Assembly (NCBI RefSeq): GCF_003722355.1
Contig: NZ_QWDD01000001.1
Span: forward strand, 1,178,001 to 1,242,000
Direction: 5' to 3'
Length of the DNA stretch: 64,000 nucleotides
Origin: Methylocystis hirsuta
GTDB lineage: Bacteria > Pseudomonadota > Alphaproteobacteria > Rhizobiales > Beijerinckiaceae
Under the pieces are notes generated by a model that saw nothing but the letters and a program-made list of their open reading frames with translations, had not been told where the DNA came from and made no database searches. Shown in pieces: positions 17,903 to 27,307 of this stretch. Position 1 is the first letter of the stretch; the number at the start of each line of letters is the position of its first letter. A program made the position numbers and the translations under genes.

Positions 17903-19327
17903 TCACATGTGGATGGCGCGTTTGGCGACGGCGAAGGCCGCCTCGCGCATCGCCTCCGAGAGCGTCGGATGGGCGTGGCAGGTGCGCGCGAGATCTTCCG
18001 CCGAGCCGGAAAATTCCATCAACACCGCAGCTTCAGCGATCAATTCGCCGGCCGCGGCGCCAAGGATGTGGACGCCGAGCACCCGGTCGGTCGCGGCGTC
18101 GGCGATGATCTTCACGAAGCCGTCGGTCGCGCGCATCGCGCGCGCGCGTCCATTGGCGGTAAAGGGAAATTTGCCGATCGCGACCTCGATCCCTCGGGAT
18201 TTGGCGTCTTCCTCGGTCATGCCGACCGCCGCGACTTCCGGCATCGTGTAGACGACGCTGGGAATGACGCCGTAATTCACATGCCCCGCCTGTCCGGCGA
18301 GGATTTCGGCGACGGCGATGCCTTCGTCCTCAGCCTTATGGGCGAGCATCGGTCCGCGCACGACGTCGCCGATGGCGTAGACTCCCGGAACATTGGTCGC
18401 GAAGCCTTCGTCGATGACGATGCGCCCGCGCTCCAGGGCGACGCCGGCGTCCTCGAGTCCAAGACTCTGCGTGAACGGGATGCGGCCCGTCGCGATGAGC
18501 ACCGCGTCGGCTTCGATCTTGTCGGAGGTCGCGCCATCCACCGATGAATAGGAGACGACGGCGCGCTCGTTCTTGCCCGTCCCCGTGCGCTCAATCCCCG
18601 CCACCTTCGAAGCGAGGCGGAAGTCGAAGCCCTGCTTTTCGAGGATCTTTTGAAAGCGCGCGGCGATCTCGAGATCAAAGCCCGGCAGAATGCGGTCGAG
18701 ATATTCGATCGCCGTCACTTCCGTCCCGAGCCGGCGCCAGACCGATCCAAGCTCGAGTCCGATGACGCCCGCGCCGACGACCACCAGGCGCTTCGGCGTC
18801 TTCGCCAGGGCCAAGGCGCCGGTCGATGAAAGGATCAGCTTCTCATCGATCGCGATCTCGGCGCCGGAGGCGTCGCGCAGCGGCGCGACGGCCGAGCCGG
18901 TGGCGAGAACAATGTTCTTCGTTTCGAGCGTTTGAACGGCGCCGTCGGGGCCGACGACCTCGACTCGCCCGGCGCCTTTCAGCCGGCCAACGCCGCGAAA
19001 CGACTCGATCTTGTGCTTTCTAAACAGGAACGCGACGCCGTTGACGTTCGCGCCGACGGTGTCGTCCTTGTGCTTCATCATTGCCGCAAGGTCGAGACGC
19101 GGCGGATCGACCATGACGCCAAGCGGCGCCAATCCATGCGCGGCTTCTTCGAACATGTGCGACGCGTGAAGCAGCGCCTTCGAAGGAATGCAGCCGACAT
19201 TGAGGCATGTGCCGCCGAATGTCGGGTCCTTCTCGACGACGGCCGTCTTCAATCCAAGTTGCGCCGCGCGGATCGCGCATACGTAACCGCCTGGACCGGA
19301 TCCGATCACGATAAGATCGTAAGTCAT
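17903..19327 (-). CDS. lpd: dihydrolipoyl dehydrogenase (E3)
   Basis: FAD-dependent E3 subunit that reoxidises dihydrolipoyl groups of the pyruvate, 2-oxoglutarate or glycine cleavage complexes. The 474 residues show FAD-binding VIGSGPGGYVCAIRAAQLG at the N-terminus, the redox disulfide in GGTCLNVGCIPSK, and the NAD-binding VVVGAGVIGLELGSVWRRLG. The second FAD motif is AIGDVVRGPMLAHKAEDEG, and the active-site His-Glu pair is in HAHPTLSEAM near the C-terminus. No E1 or E2 genes are adjacent in this window, so the partner complex is unknown; related genes may lie elsewhere in the genome. Confidence 0.97.
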   Translation of the reverse strand: MTYDLIVIGSGPGGYVCAIRAAQLGLKTAVVEKDPTFGGTCLNVGCIPSKALLHASHMFEEAAHGLAPLGVMVDPPRLDLAAMMKHKDDTVGANVNGVAFLFRKHKIESFRGVGRLKGAGRVEVVGPDGAVQTLETKNIVLATGSAVAPLRDASGAEIAIDEKLILSSTGALALAKTPKRLVVVGAGVIGLELGSVWRRLGTEVTAIEYLDRILPGFDLEIAARFQKILEKQGFDFRLASKVAGIERTGTGKNERAVVSYSSVDGATSDKIEADAVLIATGRIPFTQSLGLEDAGVALERGRIVIDEGFATNVPGVYAIGDVVRGPMLAHKAEDEGIAVAEILAGQAGHVNYGVIPSVVYTMPEVAAVGMTEEDAKSRGIEVAIGKFPFTANGRARAMRATDGFVKIIADAATDRVLGVHILGAAAGELIAEAAVLMEFSGSAEDLARTCHAHPTLSEAMREAAFAVAKRAIHM

Positions 19328-19421
19328 GTCATCCGCAACTCAACAATGGCGCCGCTTCCAAGATCCGTTTCTCAGATGAACGCATCCGAGATGAATTTTG
19401 GCTAAACGTCGCTCTCGGAAA

Positions 19422-19850
19422 TCAGCCGGCGGCCCAGACGTAGATGAGCGTTGCGACGAGCCCGAGCGCGGTTTGACCGAGCTCCAGACGCCCCCAAAGG
19501 TCGATGACCTTGCGCGCCTCATGCGACGCATCGGCCTCGATCAGCGCCAGGATGCGATTGTTGAGCGGCACGATGGCGAGATAGGTATAGGGCCAGCTCG
19601 CGATGGCGAGCAGGGCGCCGAAAAGCCATCTGACGTCATCGAGCTCGCGATAGGCGATGAAGCCGAAGAGGGCGGCAAGCGCGGCAAAACTTGCGAGCAC
19701 AATGAAGCCGCGGTGATCGGAGGGTTCCCACTCCTTGATCAGCGCGTCGTCAGTGAGCGCAAGCCGCGCCGGCTGTTCGACATAGTTGACGTAGAGCGAG
19801 GCGCCGGTGAAAGCGCCAGCCGTCGCGAGCGCAAGCGAACCAATAATCAT
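19422..19850 (-). CDS. DUF1772 family membrane protein
   Basis: 142 residues with four membrane segments and the DUF1772 (anthrone-oxygenase-like) pattern: TGASLYVNYVEQPAR after the first helix, and IVPLNNRI with RKVIDLWGRLE before the last. AAAGGA lies upstream of the ATG. The family is widespread and mostly uncharacterised; a few fungal members oxidise anthrones, which does not transfer to bacteria. It is a probable single gene between the lpd and GSCFA genes. Confidence 0.83.
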   Translation of the reverse strand: MIIGSLALATAGAFTGASLYVNYVEQPARLALTDDALIKEWEPSDHRGFIVLASFAALAALFGFIAYRELDDVRWLFGALLAIASWPYTYLAIVPLNNRILALIEADASHEARKVIDLWGRLELGQTALGLVATLIYVWAAG

Positions 19851-19931
19851 TCAAGCGTCCTTTGGCGGTCGGCGCATAACTCGGCGTTCCTGGCGAATCG
19901 ACCCCGACCGCCGACCCGCCGCCGTTATTCC

Positions 19932-20996
19932 TTAAGCTGACTCGATCGCTTCCTCGTCGCAGACGACGCGGGAGTTGCTCTCGGCTTCAGCGGCGACGTC
20001 GATTTTCACCGCCTTCACCGCATCCTGCTCTTTTCGGCGATCGGTGAAATGTTCGAAGAACACCCTCATGGCGCGATCGACGCCATAGGGATTGATGCGT
20101 CTCGTATCCTCCCGATAGAACATCGGCACGTTCGGAGAAACCGTGGCGAGATCATAGGACGGGAGATAGGCGATGTTCGGCCTTGCCCGGACCACCTCGT
20201 CGGCGGCGGCGCGCAGAATCGCCTTGACGGCGCAGTTCGATTCGATGACGTGCCGGTCTTCGTAGGTCGCGATAATGCCGACGGGCGACACGCTCAGCAC
20301 GATGTGAACCTTGGGATTGACCTCGCGAATGCGGTCGACGGCGGCCATGAAGTCGCGCACGACTTCGCTGACGGTCATGTTGTAGAACTCGTAGACGCCC
20401 GGATCCCAGACGCCGCCGGCGACGCCCGGCGCGAGCTGCAGGATCGCGCCATCCGGCTTGTGGCGCCAGGTCTCGGTGTGGCCGAATGTGAAAACGAAGA
20501 CGTCCATCGTCTCGAACATGTGGCGGACCGCGGCGAGATGCCGCTCGCGATCGGCGCGCATCTCGTCAATCGTGGCGTATCCGTCGGGCTCGATGCGCGG
20601 CCGGAACGGATCGACGAAGCGGCCGTCCTCCGGACGGTTCCAGTGATCGAGCTGCGGCGTGAAGCGTCCATAGGCGCGTTCGATCAATTGCAGCAGCTGC
20701 GCGGTCGTGTAGAGATTGCCGTAGCGGCAGGAATACATTGAGTAGTTGCGGCGCAGCGCCTCATTGGCGGACATGCCGGCCGGCGGCTGCTCGGCGAGAT
20801 AATAATGGAATCCGCTCGCCTGCAGGCCCATGGCGATCTCCTGCGCGAAGCAGCTGCCGCCCGTCGCGACTTTGTCCTGCGGCGAAATCTTAAAAGGCGT
20901 GCGAATGATTGGATCGAGCGCGAAGGGCGGCAGCGACGTCACCGCCTTGCGCCAAAAGCGATGGTCGGGTAGTGAGCTATAGGGGTTCTCCGCCAT
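19932..20996 (-). CDS. GSCFA domain protein (predicted surface-glycan modification)
   Basis: 354 residues, named for the conserved motif seen here as TGGSCFAQEIA at residues 45-55. The SGNH-like block SVSPVGIIATYEDRH and the later SYDLATVSPN and INPYGV segments fit a GDSL/SGNH-type fold. Family members are thought to act on acyl groups of bacterial polysaccharides, but no substrate is proven. AAAGGAG seven bases before 20996 fixes the start; an open frame to 21143 is unlikely to be translated. It is divergent from the WcbI-like gene, with 150 bases between. Confidence 0.88.
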   Translation of the reverse strand: MAENPYSSLPDHRFWRKAVTSLPPFALDPIIRTPFKISPQDKVATGGSCFAQEIAMGLQASGFHYYLAEQPPAGMSANEALRRNYSMYSCRYGNLYTTAQLLQLIERAYGRFTPQLDHWNRPEDGRFVDPFRPRIEPDGYATIDEMRADRERHLAAVRHMFETMDVFVFTFGHTETWRHKPDGAILQLAPGVAGGVWDPGVYEFYNMTVSEVVRDFMAAVDRIREVNPKVHIVLSVSPVGIIATYEDRHVIESNCAVKAILRAAADEVVRARPNIAYLPSYDLATVSPNVPMFYREDTRRINPYGVDRAMRVFFEHFTDRRKEQDAVKAVKIDVAAEAESNSRVVCDEEAIESA

Positions 20997-21146
20997 GGTC
21001 GCACTCCTTTCTGATCCGGCCGTTGGTCGCGGATCGAGCTTTTCCCGCGTCGTTCGCGAGCCGCCCTCTGGCGTCGCAACATAGACGGCGCCCGACCGCT
21101 TGTCACCCGGCGGCGCCGCTGAGAACGCCCGCGCCGTCGCCAATCC

Positions 21147-22208
21147 ATGAAAGACCGCATGTTAACGCAGGTTGACAGACAGATTCTAAAATCCTGGCGG
21201 CAATACGCCATCGAGCCGAAGATCGCGAAATTCACCGGCCGCGTGATGCGCAACACCGGGCCGCGGATCGCCCTCGTCGGCAACTGCCAGAGTTTCGGCG
21301 TCGCCTATGCCATGAAAGTGCTCGATCCGAGCGCGACGGTCGACCATTTTTCGATGATCGCCCGCGCCCGCTCGACGATGGGCCTCTTCGCCAAGACGCT
21401 CGAGACCTACGACTACGTCTTCTCGCACGACTTTCTTGACGGTCATGTGCGCGGCGGCGGCTCGGAGGAACTACGCCAGCGCCTGCCGAAAACAATAATC
21501 TTTCCTGCGATCGGCTTCGCGGCTTTTCATCCCGATCTCGTCTATATCCATGATCCGACGCGCTTGCACGGTTTCGTCGCCGGTCCGATCGGAGCCTATC
21601 ATTCAGCGATCGGGCTTTTCGCCTACCGCAAAGGCCTGTCGCTTGAGATGGCGAACGCCCTCTTCAACGAAAACGTCTTTGATGCGCTCGGCTATTTGGA
21701 CATGTGGAACGACGCGTCGCGCGAGCTGCTCGACGCCGCGCGCGACAGATATGGCGTCGATCTTTCGGCCGAGCTGATGAACTGGTCGCGCCGGGGCGTA
21801 TTTATGTACAGCACGGTGCATCCGATGAGTTTCGTGCTGTTCGATCTCTCCAAAAAACTTTTCGAGAAGGTTGGACTCAAGCCGCGCGCGGTGAATTTCA
21901 ACTACTACGACATTCACGATCTTGCGCGCAGCGAGATCTTCCCGATCTATCCGCCGATCGCCAAGCGATATGGGGCGCAGGGCGGCTATATGTTCAAGCT
22001 GCAGAACCACCATATATCGACGACGGTGGGCGATTTCCTGAACCTCCCGCAGTTTCTTGCGTCCTGTTACAAGAGCTACAGCGCACACGATCTGTCAAAG
22101 CTCAGCAATGCGCGCGTCGACGCTTGGCTCGCCGACGAGGCGACGAGCGGATTGCTGATGAGATTGGCGCGCGAGAATTTCGTCGCGGGCCTCATGCCGA
22201 CCCTGTGA
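21147..22208 (+). CDS. WcbI-like polysaccharide biosynthesis protein
   Basis: 353 residues. The motif ALVGNCQSFGV (Gly45 to Ser49) and the later YIHDPTRLHGF and NENVFDALGYLDMWN segments match the WcbI-type family, named after a Burkholderia capsule gene and related to acetyltransferases that decorate capsule sugars. There is no signal peptide or membrane span, so it should act in the cytoplasm. It is head-to-head with the GSCFA gene and tail-to-tail with the methyltransferase gene, with only 6 bases between their ends. The three genes probably modify one surface glycan, though no glycosyltransferases are adjacent. Confidence 0.78.
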   Translation: MKDRMLTQVDRQILKSWRQYAIEPKIAKFTGRVMRNTGPRIALVGNCQSFGVAYAMKVLDPSATVDHFSMIARARSTMGLFAKTLETYDYVFSHDFLDGHVRGGGSEELRQRLPKTIIFPAIGFAAFHPDLVYIHDPTRLHGFVAGPIGAYHSAIGLFAYRKGLSLEMANALFNENVFDALGYLDMWNDASRELLDAARDRYGVDLSAELMNWSRRGVFMYSTVHPMSFVLFDLSKKLFEKVGLKPRAVNFNYYDIHDLARSEIFPIYPPIAKRYGAQGGYMFKLQNHHISTTVGDFLNLPQFLASCYKSYSAHDLSKLSNARVDAWLADEATSGLLMRLARENFVAGLMPTL

Positions 22209-22214
22209 GCGCGC

Positions 22215-23054
22215 TTATGTCCAGCGCGTGTCGAATTTCGACAGGTTGAACGGCGGCTTATAGGGATGCAGCGGATTTTCGCCGCTGAAGGGCGTCACCA
22301 CGGTGAGAATGCGCTCGCGATGTCTCAGGGGCGCGAAACCCGAAGGATCCAGCGCGCCGGTGAAGCCGATAAGATGCGCCGGATCGACATTGAGCTTGAA
22401 CGCCGGCGGCGGGCGCATCCAGCTCTGCGCGGCCACATCCATATAGGCCGTCTTCAACATATGGTTGAGGCCCCACTGCGTCGGCACGAAGCAGGACTTC
22501 GAGGAATCCGACATGTCCCAATAATAGGTGTCCGGCCGCAGTTCGAGGGTGGCGTCGCCTTCGAAGACCGCGATCGAACCTTCGTGCATGAGATGGCGCA
22601 CCTCGGCGAAGCCCGCGAAGGGGTCGACGAGATGATAATAGACGCCGAGACAGAGAATGATGTCGAAGGTCTGGTTGAGTTTCGAGGCTTCGTAGATCGA
22701 AACGTTCTGATTGATCTCGACGTTGGACTTTAAAAGCTTCTTGGCGAGGCGCAGTCCGGCGCCGCTCGCCCAGTTTTGGCTCACGTCGTCGGTGGCGACA
22801 ACGCGCTTGGCGCCCCGCCGCTCGGCGTAAAAGCTCCAGAATCCGTCCCAGCAGCCGATTTCGAGCACGCTCTTGCCGGCGAAATCGATCTTGTCGAGCT
22901 CGTTCTCGATGAAGCGCCAGATGCGGCGGTGATCGTCGGCTTGCGACACGCTGAGGGCGCGCAGCCCGTCTCCGAAATCGAACTCATGATACCAATGAAT
23001 GGCGTCAATTTCTTTTTGCAGCGCTTCGCGCGAGGCTGCGTCCTGCACGTCCAT
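22215..23054 (-). CDS. class I SAM-dependent methyltransferase, DUF1698/CmoB-like
   Basis: 279 residues. The SAM-binding motif I is KSVLEIGCWDGFWSF. The preceding DIDAIHWYHEFDFGDG and the motif LCLGVYYHLVDP are features of the DUF1698/CmoB-like group. True CmoB modifies tRNA wobble uridine, but this protein lacks clear full-length similarity, and its context beside GSCFA and WcbI suggests sugar or lipid methylation. AAGGGAC five bases before the ATG at 23054 supports that start over the longer one at 23099. Confidence 0.82.
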   Translation of the reverse strand: MDVQDAASREALQKEIDAIHWYHEFDFGDGLRALSVSQADDHRRIWRFIENELDKIDFAGKSVLEIGCWDGFWSFYAERRGAKRVVATDDVSQNWASGAGLRLAKKLLKSNVEINQNVSIYEASKLNQTFDIILCLGVYYHLVDPFAGFAEVRHLMHEGSIAVFEGDATLELRPDTYYWDMSDSSKSCFVPTQWGLNHMLKTAYMDVAAQSWMRPPPAFKLNVDPAHLIGFTGALDPSGFAPLRHRERILTVVTPFSGENPLHPYKPPFNLSKFDTRWT

Positions 23055-23132
23055 CGAATGTCCCTTGGATAGTTGCGTCAGGCGCGCGAAAGCGTCCACT
23101 CTGATCGCGCGGCGAGGGCGCGGAGTTTGCCT

Positions 23133-24434
23133 TTATTCCGCGCTCCATGCAAGGTGAGGACGCGCCGTCCCGACGCGGTCGAGACTCTCCATGTCCGTCG
23201 CGAAGGCGCGAATGCGCGGCGCGATCTCGTCGCGAAAGCGCGAGCCGTTGAAGACGCCGTAATGGCCGACGCCTTTCTGCACATAATGGCGTTTCCGGGC
23301 GGCAGGAATATTGGCGCAAAGATCCAGCGCGGCTTCGGTCTGGCCGACGCCGGAAATGTCGTCTTTCTCACCCTCGACGGCAAAGAGCGCCGTGCGGCTG
23401 ATCGCTTTGAGGTCGATGAGATTGCCGCGGTGGCGCAACAGGCCGAGCGGCACCTGGTGGCGGACGAACACGCGATCCACCGTTTGAAGATAGAATTCCG
23501 CGGTCAGGTCCATCACCGCGAGATATTCGTCGTAAAAATCGCGGTGTCTTTCGGCGGAGTCGCCGTCCCCCTCGACGAGATGGTTGAACATTTCGAGATG
23601 CGCCGAGATATGGCGCTCGAAATTCATCGACATGAAGCCGGAGAGCTGCAGAAAGCCCGGATAGACGTGGCGTCCCATGCCCGCGTGCGGAAACGGCACG
23701 GTGTGGATGCAATGGCTGCGGAACCAATCCATGCCGCGCTGCTGCGCCAGCTTGTTGACGGCCGTCGGATTCACCCTTGGGTCGATGGGGCCGCCGATCA
23801 GCACCATGGATTCCGGGACGTCAGGATCGTTGTCCGCCTCCATCGCGGCGATCGCGCAGATGAGCGGCACCGAGGCCTGACAGACGCCAAGCGTATGCAA
23901 GGGCGTTTGGGTCGCGTCCAATGCGAGGAAGCGCATGATTTCGCTGAGATAATCGATGTAGTCATCGAGATCGAAGGAGCCGTCGACGAGCGGCACCGTG
24001 CGCGCGTCGCTCCAATCCGTGACGTAGACGTCGTGGCTCGGCAGGAACGCCTCGACCGTGCCGCGCAGCAGCGTCGCGTAGTGGCCGGACATCGGCGCGA
24101 CAATCAGTAATTTCGACTGTCGGGGCGCCGGACCAGTAAACAGCCGCTTGAAATGCAGCAGGCCGCAAAAGGGGCGGCTCCAGACAACTTCCTCGACGAT
24201 CTCGACCTCGGCGCCGTCGACAACCGTCGTGTCCAAGCCGAACAGCGGTTTCCCGTAGCGGCGAGTCATGCGCTCGAACAGCTCCGCCGAGGCGGCGACG
24301 TTGCGGCCGAACGACGTATGATGCAGGGGATTGAGCGGATTCTTCATCGCGTGCAACATCGCGTCCGTCGCCGCCCGCGCCGGCGCGAAAGCCAAATGCA
24401 TCATTTCGTAGAGCTGGTACGACATACGGTCCAT
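23133..24434 (-). CDS. phaZ: intracellular polyhydroxybutyrate depolymerase
   Basis: 433 residues of the intracellular PHB depolymerase family, which mobilises stored polyhydroxybutyrate granules. The nucleophile motif is LGVCQAS, with cysteine in place of the usual serine of lipase boxes, as known for this family. Other family motifs are NPLNPLHHTSFGRNVAASAE, IVAPMSGHYATLLRGTV, DVYVTDW and the C-terminal histidine region VGHYGVFNGSRF. GGGGAGAA eight bases before 24434 fixes the start. It is followed 78 bases later by the methyltransferase gene on the same strand. A secreted depolymerase of a different type is encoded near 28 kb. Confidence 0.93.
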   Translation of the reverse strand: MDRMSYQLYEMMHLAFAPARAATDAMLHAMKNPLNPLHHTSFGRNVAASAELFERMTRRYGKPLFGLDTTVVDGAEVEIVEEVVWSRPFCGLLHFKRLFTGPAPRQSKLLIVAPMSGHYATLLRGTVEAFLPSHDVYVTDWSDARTVPLVDGSFDLDDYIDYLSEIMRFLALDATQTPLHTLGVCQASVPLICAIAAMEADNDPDVPESMVLIGGPIDPRVNPTAVNKLAQQRGMDWFRSHCIHTVPFPHAGMGRHVYPGFLQLSGFMSMNFERHISAHLEMFNHLVEGDGDSAERHRDFYDEYLAVMDLTAEFYLQTVDRVFVRHQVPLGLLRHRGNLIDLKAISRTALFAVEGEKDDISGVGQTEAALDLCANIPAARKRHYVQKGVGHYGVFNGSRFRDEIAPRIRAFATDMESLDRVGTARPHLAWSAE

Positions 24435-24588
24435 CGTTACGCTTCTCCCCGCCACCCCCGTCGCAGCCGCCGCGCTGCGGTTTCATGTTGCACTGCACAA
24501 TCACACTTATAACACATTCAAGATGGGCTAAGTTAGAAATCTGGCGAGCAGAGCTGTGGCGCCACGGACCTGAAAATTTGCAGTTCTG

Positions 24589-25551
24589 TCATATTCTCGC
24601 AGTCAAGGCCCCGACTGCAAGCGAAAACCAGAGCATGGCGGTTGAAATCCGATAGAGCGCCAAAGCGCGGCGAATATCCGCCGCATTGGCCTCGCGCCTG
24701 CCGTCGCCAAGACTCGCGCCGTTCACCGCCTCAGCCCCGCCGTAGGAGCGTGGCCCGCCGAGCTTGAGGCCGAGAGCCCCCGCAGCCGCGGCTTCGGGCC
24801 AGCCGGCGTTGGGGGAGACGTGATTCGGCGCATCGCGCCAGGCCGCCGTCAGCGCTTTGGCCGGGGAGGCGCCCCTCATCGCCAAGGCGCCGATCGCCAG
24901 CAGGCCCGCAGCCGCGCGCGCGGGGAGAAAGTTCATCACATCGTCGCAGCGGGCCGCGGCCCAGCCGAAGGCGAGATAGTGCGCCGACTTGTGGCCGATC
25001 ATGCTGTCGGCGGTGTTGACGATCTTATAAGCCAGCGCGCCCGGCAGGCCGAAGACCGCGAGCCAGAGCGCCGGCGCGACGACGCCATCGGAGAAATTCT
25101 CGGCGAGGCTCTCAATGGCGGCGCGGGCGACGCCGGAGGCATCGAGCGCCGATACGTCGCGGCCGACGATTTTCGCGACCGCGGCCCGGCCGTCATCGAC
25201 CGAGATCGCCAGAGCCTCCGCGACCGCGGCGACATGCGCATGAAGGCTGCGCTGCGCCAGAAGGCTGGATGCGATTACAGCGAGCGCAATCCAGCCGAGC
25301 GGAAGCGCGAGCGCTGCGCGTTCGATCAGCGCGCCGCTCCCAACAGCGATGACAAGAAGCGCGGCGAGAGCGAGGGCGCCTTTCGACCGTCGAAGCGCGA
25401 AGGAATCGCTCTCACGGTTCAGCCCTCGGTCGAGCGCGGCGATCAACGCGCCCATCCATGTCACCGGATGGCCGATCCTGCGAAAAAGCGCATCCGGATA
25501 GCCGGCGCCCGCCTCGATGGCGAGCGCCAGAAGCGCAACGCCGAAATTCAC
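24589..25551 (-). CDS. cobD: adenosylcobinamide-phosphate synthase CobD/CbiB
   Basis: Integral membrane enzyme attaching aminopropanol phosphate to adenosylcobyric acid in cobalamin synthesis. The 320 residues have five or more membrane segments. Family motifs are HPVTWMGALIAALDR, ARAAIESLAENFSDGVVAPALWL and VNTADSMIGHKSAHYLAFGWAAAR, with the C-terminal RDAPNHVSPNAGWPEAA. The start is a GTG at 25551 that overlaps the stop of the PEBP gene (GTGA), implying coupled translation. The longer open frame upstream merely reads through that gene out of frame. cbiD and cobU lie divergently upstream. Confidence 0.95.
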   Translation of the reverse strand: MNFGVALLALAIEAGAGYPDALFRRIGHPVTWMGALIAALDRGLNRESDSFALRRSKGALALAALLVIAVGSGALIERAALALPLGWIALAVIASSLLAQRSLHAHVAAVAEALAISVDDGRAAVAKIVGRDVSALDASGVARAAIESLAENFSDGVVAPALWLAVFGLPGALAYKIVNTADSMIGHKSAHYLAFGWAAARCDDVMNFLPARAAAGLLAIGALAMRGASPAKALTAAWRDAPNHVSPNAGWPEAAAAGALGLKLGGPRSYGGAEAVNGASLGDGRREANAADIRRALALYRISTAMLWFSLAVGALTARI

Positions 25552-26105
25552 CGTCCAAAAAGCGCGGCGATCGAGGCCTTGGCCAGCGCATTCTGATTGA
25601 TGGTGAAGCCCGCGATGGCGGTGCGGCCATGCGCGGCGTCGCCGAGCTTCTCGGTCTTGAGCGCATAGACGGTGAAAACGTAGCGGTGCGGCTTGCCGGG
25701 CGGCGGGCAGGGGCCGCCATAGGCCTTGTCGCCGAAATCCGTCTCCAAATGATGCGCGCCGGGCGGGAGGTTTTTCCCGGAAGCGTCGCCGGCGCCCCGC
25801 TTCAGACCCCGAACGTCGGCCGGAATATCGACGACGAGCCAGTGCCAGAAGCCGGCGCCGCCGGTGGGCGCATCGGGATCGTGCACCGCCACAGCGAAAC
25901 TCTTGGTGCCAGGAGGCGGGTCGCTCCAATCGAGCTCCGGCGAGACGTTCTCACCGGTGCAGCTCATGGAATCATAGACATGCTTCATATCGATCGTCTT
26001 GCCTTCGGCGATGTCGGGGCTTGTGAGCTCGAAAGCGTGGGCGCCGCTCGAATCGGCGGCGGCCAGCGCGATAAGGCCGAGAAAGGATGAAACGCTGCGC
26101 AACAT
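25548..26105 (-). CDS. YbhB/YbcL-type PEBP-family periplasmic protein
   Basis: 185 residues of the phosphatidylethanolamine-binding (Raf kinase inhibitor-like) family. The signal peptide ends in SGAHA near residue 24, so it is predicted periplasmic. Family motifs are GENVSPELDWSDPP, FAVAVHDPDAPTGGAGFWHWLV, ETDFGDKAYGGPCPPPGKPHRY and FTVYAL. The molecular role of bacterial members is unclear. It overlaps cobD by four bases, so the two are translated together, an unexpected pairing for a cobalamin membrane enzyme. Confidence 0.93.
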   Translation of the reverse strand: MLRSVSSFLGLIALAAADSSGAHAFELTSPDIAEGKTIDMKHVYDSMSCTGENVSPELDWSDPPPGTKSFAVAVHDPDAPTGGAGFWHWLVVDIPADVRGLKRGAGDASGKNLPPGAHHLETDFGDKAYGGPCPPPGKPHRYVFTVYALKTEKLGDAAHGRTAIAGFTINQNALAKASIAALFGR

Positions 26106-26197
26106 GTAAGCGTGCTCCTCAAATCTGGAATTCGCCGCATCTTTAGCGGATTGGCGCGCTGGTGTCGCGCGCCCGCGCTTCGCGGTAAAGAGGGCGC

Positions 26198-27307
26198 ATG
26201 AGCGATGCGGGAAGTGGGCGTCCTTTGCGCCGCGGCTGGACGACGGGCGCCTGCGCGACCGCCGCGACGCGCGCCGCCTTCGAGGCGCTGATGACGGACG
26301 CGCCGCCTCCCGATCCGGTCGAGATCGCGTTGCCGTCGGGAAAACGCGTCGCCTTCGCGCTCGCGACCTTCGAACGGGAAGCGGATTTCGCCCGCGCCGG
26401 CGTGGTCAAGGACGCCGGCGACGACCCCGACGTCACCCACGGCGCGCTTGTTTGCGCGCAAGTGCGCCGCGGCGCTCAGGGCGCGGGCGTGCGGTTTTTC
26501 GCGGGCGAGGGCGTTGGCGTCGTGACGCGTCCGGGGCTTCCGCTGCCGCCCGGCGAGCCGGCGATCAATCCCACGCCGCGCAAGATGATGACCGACACGA
26601 TCATCGAGGCGAGCGCGAAGATCGGCGTCGGCGCGGACGCCGACATCGAAATTTCGATTCCCGGCGGCGAGGAGCTCGCCAAACATACGCTCAACGGCCG
26701 GCTGGGGATCGTCGGCGGCCTTTCCATTCTTGGCACCACCGGAATCGTCACGCCTTTTTCCTGCGCCGCCTGGATCGACAGCATCCATCGCGGCGTCGAT
26801 GTGGCGCGCGCCAGCGGCTTGGCGCATGTCGCCGGCACGACAGGCTCGACCTCCGAAGCGGCGGTGAAGCGACTTTATGATTTGCCGGAGACGGCGCTCA
26901 TCGAAATGGGCGATTTCGTCGGCGGGCTATTGAAATATCTTCGCACCCATCCGGTCGCGCGCGTCACGATCGGCGGCGGCTTCGCCAAGATGACCAAGCT
27001 CGCGCAAGGACGGCTCGATCTTCATTCGGGGCGCTCGAGCATCGATTTTGCGCGGCTCGCCCACACCGCGCGAGAGGTGGGCGCGGGCGAAGAGATTGCG
27101 GCGCTCATCGCCAACGCCAATAGCGCGCTCGAAGCTTTGCAGGTCGCGCGAAGCGCCGGGGTCGATCTCGCAACGCCGATCGCGCGCGCCGCTTGGAAAA
27201 CCGCCGCGCGGGCGCTGGATACGGCGGAGAGCGAATTGGAGATCATCATATTCGATCGCGAGGGGGCTCTGCTCGCCCGCACGCCGTTCCAAAGAGCCCA
27301 GAAATGA
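26198..27307 (+). CDS. cbiD: cobalt-precorrin-5B C1-methyltransferase CbiD
   Basis: Methylates C1 of cobalt-precorrin-5B using SAM in corrin ring synthesis. The 369 residues begin with the family signature LRRGWTTGACATAATRAA. Later motifs are PAINPTPRKMM, GTTGIVTPFSCAAWIDSI, VAGTTGSTSEAA and GGFAKMTKLAQG. CbiD is typical of the cobalt-early route, although its homologue occurs in organisms with mixed sets. cobU overlaps its stop codon (ATGA). It is divergent from the PEBP-cobD pair across a 92-bp spacer with no B12-riboswitch-like box seen. Confidence 0.95.
   Translation: MSDAGSGRPLRRGWTTGACATAATRAAFEALMTDAPPPDPVEIALPSGKRVAFALATFEREADFARAGVVKDAGDDPDVTHGALVCAQVRRGAQGAGVRFFAGEGVGVVTRPGLPLPPGEPAINPTPRKMMTDTIIEASAKIGVGADADIEISIPGGEELAKHTLNGRLGIVGGLSILGTTGIVTPFSCAAWIDSIHRGVDVARASGLAHVAGTTGSTSEAAVKRLYDLPETALIEMGDFVGGLLKYLRTHPVARVTIGGGFAKMTKLAQGRLDLHSGRSSIDFARLAHTAREVGAGEEIAALIANANSALEALQVARSAGVDLATPIARAAWKTAARALDTAESELEIIIFDREGALLARTPFQRAQK

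Noticed and set aside
20997..21143. N-terminal extension of the GSCFA protein
   Set aside because: A strong AAAGGAG site before 20996 and lack of similarity upstream favour the shorter protein.
26106..26197. Cobalamin riboswitch between the cobD and cbiD transcripts
   Set aside because: Only 92 bases long with no B12-box-like GCCACTG element.
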